26,234 bases of DNA, from the NCBI GenBank assembly GCA_036897095.1, contig JAYMSP010002111.1:1-26234 (forward strand), in the 5' to 3' direction. Both the position numbers and the translations under genes were made by a program. The notes under the pieces are model-generated. The model saw only the letters and a program-made list of their open reading frames with translations. It was not told where the DNA came from and did no database searches. Below are positions 20,925 to 26,234 of the stretch, in pieces. Every line of letters starts with the position of its first letter. Position 1 is the first letter of the stretch. Origin of the DNA: Plantago elongata (Eukaryota > Streptophyta > Magnoliopsida > Lamiales > Plantaginaceae).

Positions 20925-22940
20925 ACCAAGTTCCATTAAACAGCTCTTTCCGATCATAGATGTCGCCTGTAGATTGAACTGCGCGGTGCAATTTGAATTT
21001 TCCTTCATCCAGCTTATAGAAGAGATTCTGATTCTGCTCGAACAATGGGAAGTTGATTGAATTTTGCAGTGCTGTTTCAGTTACTTGTACACCAAAAGAG
21101 GATGTTTGGCTGATGAAGAACGCAAAGTTATCGATGTATTTCACTTTAATCCATTGGGAATGGCCTCGTCGCTTATATACTTTGATGGATTTCCCCAACA
21201 ATTTCATGATAACCAGATACAGCTTCCCTCCACAAGAAACTAAAAAACCCCTGCGATAGTTGGAAAACGACTTCACGGATCGATCAGCAGGCAGAAAAGT
21301 AAATGACAGGTCTTTCAATGAAAATACGAGCGATTGTCCATCCTGAGTTAAAACATAAAACTTATCATCATGAAATACTGGATTGCAACCACAAGGGATG
21401 GAGGTCATATCCGCAGAATTGATCTGCCAGTTCTCATAGCCTGGCTCTAAATGTGCTGTAAACATATGTGTCATGATAGGGGTCACGCCTATAAGGGCAA
21501 TAATGGACCAGTCTGATGGTGATGTTGGTGAAGAAGAAAATGCAATTACATCGATATAATAACCATTCGGGAAATCTTCATTCCCCGGCAAATCTATGAG
21601 TGAGATCCTGTTTTTGCTGATGGGTTCGAAAAAAAATATCTCGTGCTCGCCCTTAGTCACTAGAAGCCATCCATCATTTGAGTGGTGAATTTTACAACCC
21701 AATAATTCGTTGTTGCTAATGGAACACCTCATGTTGGAGGTTGGATCAATAAAAGAAGCCTGTAAATCTTGGTCTGCAGCCAATATCAACCATGGGAAGT
21801 TGACAGAAATCGAATTTGAAACTGCAGGTTGATGTTTCCAGTACATGGTAGGAACTGCTCGTCTCCAGGATCTACTCACAAGACGCAAGTTTGCATAGTC
21901 CATCATACAAGGGATACGATTCGCAATCATTCTTTGTAGATCATCAGAGAGATCACAAGAATTATTGTCTGCCATTACAAGATCACAACTTTCGTCAGAA
22001 CTAAATGACTTGATTTCGCTTGATTTGTCATCTGGCATGACCATTTTCAGTACATGATCCTTAATAAACCACAAAAATTGCATCCCTATCTCAGTCAGAC
22101 TTTTAAAACTAAAAGGCAGGTCTCGGACAATAGACAAGCTTTGATCATGAAGTCGGTAAAGTTCCCCAGACCACCATCATCATCATCTTCTGTGAAGTAT
22201 ATGCAGTTACTCTCGAGCTCAGTCTCAGGTTCGTACACAAAAGAGTTATTCGTGGTCAAGACCATCGTTAAACCTCTCAAGTCATTGAGACTCCTAAATT
22301 TACCGTGTAATATATCAATCTCCCATACTTCCCACCCACATTGCATTTTACGTCCCACGCACAAACAATCTGCCTTGGGAAAACATTCCTCAAGAGCATC
22401 GTTTAATTGGAATAAACACCTTTCGTACATGAGAGTCATATTATGTGTAAACTCGCCTGCAGCATCTGGAGCAGCAAACACCCCATCCTGAAATAGCATG
22501 CAAACACCGACCGTCCTTTTGTCCTTGAATTTATATAAGGCTGCATCATACTTAAACATAATATCTGCACCTTCTATTTGATCTTTAAAAATTAGACACT
22601 CTCGGTGGAACGGGTTGGCATGAACAGCATAACCAGCCTCCGCGTGGAAGAGGGCAACTTCTCGGATCCAACCACAATTACAGTGAACAAGAATTTTGAA
22701 AAAGCTGTCTGGACTATCTGGAAGAGAGGGCAGTAGTACCTTCCGTTTCCACTTTGTACACCATACAAAACACTCCCAACGGTTCGGATAGGCCTTGATA
22801 TCGTATTTTGTGTCGACGAAAACCAGGCAATCACCATCCTTGCATGTAGCTATGCAGCTCCGACCGGGCTTGTCCAATCTGATATGTTGTACAGATTGTT
22901 GTCTGATTCTGCGAAAACAAGCTTTCCGTGCTTTCCTCAT
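20893..22940 (-). CDS. F-box protein with two DUF295 (KIB-type) modules, frameshifted
   Basis: Two long minus-strand frames join into one gene of about 680 codons with no intron needed. The first runs from the ATG at 22940 and encodes a DUF295-like module: FVWCTKWKRKVLLPSLP early, then GWEVWEIDILHGKF, and LESNCIYFTEDDDD, the usual DUF295 ending. The second runs to the stop at 20893. It opens with GELYRLHDQSLSIVRDLPF, which continues the first module. An F-box follows at about 21954-21850 (LSDDLQRMIANRIPCM and LRLVSRSWRRAV), then a second DUF295 module (FHDDKFYVLTQDGQSLVF). The frame change lies between about 22164 and 22187, in a GGGG run next to a (GAT)n tract; the downstream frame has stops across that tract. 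F-box proteins recruit substrates to SCF ubiquitin ligases, but the target is unknown. The F-box being internal, not N-terminal, is unusual. It may be two tandem genes fused. Confidence 0.85.
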
Positions 22941-24800
22941 CGTCAATAGTAAACTATATATAGAACTGAAACAGAGAACTCAATGTAATCTTCAAGAATT
23001 AAGAAAAAGATTAGAATTTTTCAGCTCAATGAACAAAAGAACTTAGGTTAACAATTGAAGGTCAGCCTACTTATAATTATAGAGCTAGAAACCGAACATA
23101 GAAAACTAGTTCTAATTTGGGAAGTTGTACAATTCTACTAGGTTACGACATTGGTGAACAAAAATCCTTTGAATTGTTATTTGCAAACCGGTCCTTAACT
23201 TAACATCTCTGTTAAATGAGTCCTTGACTTTCACTGTGGGAACATATATTTCAGTTTAGGTCTATAATTCTCATAAAGTTCAGACTCATCCCTAATACTG
23301 TGTACTTGAGTTTCTTCTGCAGGTTGTGGGTACTACCTTTCATTCACTTGCTACTGAAGTGCTTTTTTAGACCCGAGCTCCAATCGGTGTTCTGAACATC
23401 TCTGATGGAACTGTTTTAAAGCTCCGATCTGTAACGCAGTTACAGCTCCGACAGACCTGTAGAATACAAATGTTGCAACTCTGACGGAGCTGTAAGATAC
23501 AATTGTTACAGTTCCGATTGGAGCTGTATTTGATGGTTTAGTGTGGTGGGGCGAATTGGTGGTGGTTTGGTGGTGGAAATTGATGGTTTGGTGTGGAAGA
23601 TGGTGGTGGAGAATATTGTTAAAAATGTTTGGGTAGTAATTTTCAAGAATTATAATTTTATGGGCTAATTTGTTAAGAGTTGAAATTTTTTACATTCCAC
23701 TCTTCTCCGATGAGATTTTTGTAATTATTTCTTAAAATTAAAATTATTATAGAATTCATGCAATTCAATTATACGGTATACCATTGATTTTGTTTATGTT
23801 AAAATTTTTTCAAATATATTGGGGACAATTCAATTTACAACCTAATGCACCACAACCTCTTCTTGATGTGTTTCACTTCAATCCATTTGGATAATCACCA
23901 TATCAAACTTTATTCAAAATTTTATAATATGTCATGCACAAGTTTAACCCATGACACAAGTAGTAATATATTACGTTATTACCCTTTCAATTCTTTATGC
24001 CAAATTGACAACCGGTTGAAAACACTTAAATTAAAGAGTAAATATCCTAATAAACAGTATATACATAATTTGTTGCTCATATATTACGGAAACACTAATC
24101 AAAACATCTACCTCTCCCTCCGTGGAAACGGTATAAACAGATAATTTTATTGATAATAATGATTTGTATCTATGTAATACGGTAAAAATTTTTTAAAAAT
24201 ACAATACAATGTGTACCAATTATTTTGATACTAGTATAATGTAATTATCCAAAAAGAATACACTACAATAACATTACTGTACGTTCAAAAGCGGTACTTT
24301 TGTTAATTTTTTAAAGTAAAATGATGATATTGACACGTAGGATTCTTGATTATTGACTTTAATTTAAATTGATTTTAAAATTTTTAAAATAATATATAAA
24401 TTGTTAAATTTATTAAAATTTATATAAAATATATAAATTATGAAATTTAAAATATATTTTTTAATTTATTTAAATATATAAAATTATGTTTAAAAATGTA
24501 AAATGTCATAAATATTAAAAATGTTTTAAAATATTTAATTCACCTCTTTCTTCTTTATTTGAAAAGACATTCTATTTGGTGAGGCTATTAAAAAATGTAA
24601 CCGACCTGAATAAAATTATTAACATGATGTAAGGTCATTTTAATTACATATTTTTTCGCTTTCGTAAATTTTTTCTATTTAAAGAATCGCCAAAGTACCT
24701 CTTTTAAATACAATATTACTTAATGTACCGCTTTCCAATGAATAAATATTATTCTGCAGATACTAAAATGGACAGTATACATTATAATCGTAATCTATCT
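22941..24800. other. Intergenic, AT-rich, with several repeats
   Basis: The first part probably holds the promoter of the DUF295 gene (tatatata near 22953-22960). At 23190-23300 the phrases ggtccttaactt, gagtccttgacttt and aggtctataatt...aaagttcagactcatccct recall widespread plant 'GGTCCCTGAACTTT' repeats. 23540-23625 is TGG/GGT-rich low complexity. 24300-24560 is over 80% AT by eye. The 99-codon ORF at 23845-24144 has no recognisable motif and is not called. Confidence 0.5.
23376..23536. repeat. 33-bp hairpin-type tandem repeat inside a 12-bp inverted repeat
   Basis: Units of 33 bp start at 23440, 23473 and 23506 (partial). Each opens with a ttacagctcc-like word and continues with its near reverse complement ggagctgtaa, so every unit can form a small hairpin. 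The whole stretch is bounded by agctccaatcgg (23376-23387) and its perfect reverse complement ccgattggagct (23514-23525). No coding function is seen. Confidence 0.75.
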
Positions 24801-24889
24801 TTTTTGAATTTTTGCCCCATATGTAACACATACTTTGCTTCGAGGGATAAAATTGACCTTTCATCCCGAACATGATTTTATACCCTGCC

Positions 24890-25081
24890 ATGTCCTGCAA
24901 CAACAACAAAACTGCATTTTGCAGAGCAGTGCTAGTTGTACTGCCAGTAAAGCAAAACGTACCAACACACGTATTTTCCGTACCATTACACGGCGCATGT
25001 TAGCGTTCTCATTGCTCAAAACCTGCTCAAAACCCTTTCTCTTTCACAATTTCTCCACAAACAAAACCTTTAGCTTGCCCA
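24890..25081 (+). other. Probable 5' leader exon of the right-hand gene
   Basis: A CA-rich, pyrimidine-rich stretch (caacaacaacaaaactgcat, ctctttcacaatttctccac) looks like a plant 5' UTR and ends at a donor-like cccaGTAAGA at 25082. A T-rich intron-like sequence follows. The start of transcription is not defined. The leader shares caatttctccacaaa with the window's left end. Confidence 0.4.
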
Positions 25082-25240
25082 GTAAGATTCCACTCTTTCT
25101 TATTATGTTTCTTTTTTCTAGTTAAAAAATGCATATTGTTAATATATTATGCTCAAATAGTTTGATATTTTTGTGGGTTTTTGTTCATAAGTCTTGTTTG
25201 TAAGTTTTTAGTCCCTGTTTTTAGCTGAATAGTTGATATT

Positions 25241-25392
25241 TTTGCAAGAGTGTTTTGATATGTTGTTTAATGTTAGTGGTTGAGGTTTTCGATTGATTTT
25301 GCATCTTTGTTTGCAAGAGTGTTTGATATGATGTTAAATGGTATAGAGGTTGAAGTTCGAATCCGATTTTCGATTGATTTTGCATCTGTTGC
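25241..25392. repeat. Imperfect tandem duplication in the leader intron
   Basis: Two copies, 25241-25309 and 25310-25392, each start tttgcaagagtgttt, continue gatatg.tgtt.aat, and end ttttcgattgattttgcatc. The second has a 10-15 bp insertion. The end phrase also occurs near position 586 in the left part of the window. Confidence 0.75.
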
Positions 25393-25719
25393 TTTTCGAA
25401 TGATTTTTCAGTTTTCGAGTTTGTGTTGTTAGTTATTACTTGTTACTTGTTAGAATCATAAGCTCAGAAAAAAGGTTGTTTCTGAGAACATGAAATCTTG
25501 CTAGTAGGTTCGAATAAAGGGAAATATGACGTGTTGATGATATTAATGTATTACTCCGATTTAGCTATAGTTTTAGACATCTGATAGTTTATTTAGGGTG
25601 AATTGGGTAATATCCTTTGCTTGAATATTGGTTAGCACTTAGAAGGATGTTTTAGTGTACACTTTCAGTTGATAAATCGGCTACCCTACTCTCTTAATGA
25701 CTGTATTTAACTTGCAACC

Positions 25720-25740
25720 ATGGTGGCAGTTCCGTTTTGA
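25720..25740 (+). promoter_or_regulatory. 6-codon upstream ORF
   Basis: An ATG in a strong context (aaccATGGtg) at 25720 encodes MVAVPF and stops with TGA at 25738-25740. It is in the same frame as the main ATG, 9 nt further on. If the leader is transcribed as drawn, ribosomes would meet this short ORF first, which could lower or tune main ORF translation. Confidence 0.35.
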
Positions 25741-25749
25741 GCTGGTAAT

Positions 25750-26234
25750 ATGGAGGATCAGAGTTATGAGACAGCTATGGGGTTCTCGACACTGCCTAAT
25801 TGGATGGGAAATGATGTGACACTTCCTAATTGGATGGGGAATGGTGTGACACTGCCTAATTGGATGGTAAACGATGTGACACTGCCTAATTGGATGGTAA
25901 ATGATGTGACACTGCCTAATTGGATGGGAAATGATGTGTATGGCTTGGTGGGAAACCATTATGCAAGCGAGCTGAGCCTGATGCCACCCGGGAGTAGCGG
26001 AATTCATCAGGAACCTGTCTGGAACACTCAATCACAGTGGATGATGCATAACCAGCAGGCGCCTCCGAACTATTTTCAATTTATTGGTGAAAGTTCTTGT
26101 CCTGGAATCTTGAACGATACACCACCTTGCAGCTTTCCTGTAGAAACATCTTCTCTTGGATTGCTAAATCCTTATCAGGTCAGTAGCCTGGAAAGTCCAT
26201 TGCACCAAAGACATACATGGGTTCTGTGTAGCCT
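25750..26234 (+). CDS. Unrecognised protein with five 10-residue repeats, 5' part
   Basis: An ATG at 25750, preceded by an in-frame TGA at 25738, opens a frame that stays open to the window end (161 codons). Residues 14-63 are five tandem copies of TLPNWMGNDV, with G/V and D/G changes. The remainder (LVGNHYASELSLMPPGSSG, VWNTQSQWMMHNQQAPPN, then CPGILNDTPPCSFPV) is rich in Asn, Gln, Ser, Pro and Met. It is probably disordered, as in the N-terminal part of many plant transcription regulators. No catalytic motif, helix bundle or signal peptide is seen. A possible donor TATCAG/GTCAGT sits at 26178/26179, so the exon may end there; the frame also reads through. I do not recognise the family. Confidence 0.6.
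   Translation, partial: MEDQSYETAMGFSTLPNWMGNDVTLPNWMGNGVTLPNWMVNDVTLPNWMVNDVTLPNWMGNDVYGLVGNHYASELSLMPPGSSGIHQEPVWNTQSQWMMHNQQAPPNYFQFIGESSCPGILNDTPPCSFPVETSSLGLLNPYQVSSLESPLHQRHTWVLCS
25789..25938 (+). repeat. In-frame 30-bp tandem repeat, five copies
   Basis: The unit acactgcctaattggatggg plus aaatgatgtg starts at 25789, 25819, 25849, 25879 and 25909. Copies differ by only one to three bases, and the period is a multiple of three, so the frame is kept. Near-identity suggests recent expansion. Confidence 0.97.

Noticed and set aside
23845..24144. 99-codon plus-strand ORF
   Set aside because: AT-rich, no motif, no splice or leader context.
25681..26031. Minus-strand ORF with HPIRQCH repeats
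   Set aside because: It is the antisense of the 30-bp repeat; the plus strand has an ATG after an in-frame stop, a less biased protein and a plausible leader.

Overview
The window looks like nuclear DNA of a eudicot plant. Evidence: genes have GT-AG introns, the gene families are plant-typical (F-box, DUF295 and a NAM-associated/trihelix-like protein), and the AT-rich intergenic DNA carries Ty1/copia, hAT-like and Stowaway-like elements. I cannot name the species. No prokaryotic features, tRNA, rRNA or CRISPR array were seen.

Layout. 1-815: repeat-rich, leader-like sequence with a possible tiny exon; it resembles the leader/intron at the other end of the window. 985-1800: GC-rich block with many CGGTCCGGACC-type words, probably a decayed non-autonomous hAT-like element. 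2563-3488 (-): two-exon SANT/trihelix-like NAM-associated protein whose usual C-terminal tail sits in a shifted frame. 4692-5052 (-): weakly supported small one-helix membrane protein. 5692-5790: AC/TA microsatellite. 5902-6484: old tandem duplication. 6728-7878 (+): F-box/FBA protein broken by a frameshift in a C6 run. 9229-9987 (+): three-exon, intron-containing pseudogene copy of the PhzF-like gene. 10163-~10350 (-): C-terminal remnant of a plant aspartic protease, abutting the 3' end of a decayed Ty1/copia element (~10350-14690, -). An 899-bp hAT-type element (12829-13727) interrupts the copia integrase and is flanked by a perfect 8-bp target duplication. 15825-18092 (-): intact six-exon PhzF-like gene of 299 aa, the best-supported gene here. 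18225-18514: Stowaway-like MITE just upstream of its start codon. ~19440-20827 (-): LTR-like sequence with a cluster of CG-rich palindromes. 20893-22940 (-): large F-box/DUF295 gene with two DUF295-like modules and one internal frameshift. 23376-23536: 33-bp hairpin-type repeats. ~24890-26234 (+): 5' part of an unrecognised gene with a leader exon, an intron, a 6-codon uORF and a coding exon with five 10-residue repeats.

The genes do not form a pathway; this is ordinary gene-plus-transposon plant DNA. The most notable points are the inverted PhzF pseudogene copy, the copia/protease junction, the nested hAT insertion with intact target duplication, the double-DUF295 gene, and the repeat-bearing unknown protein. 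Several genes carry one frameshift in or beside a short homopolymer or repeat, so assembly error must be separated from true decay.
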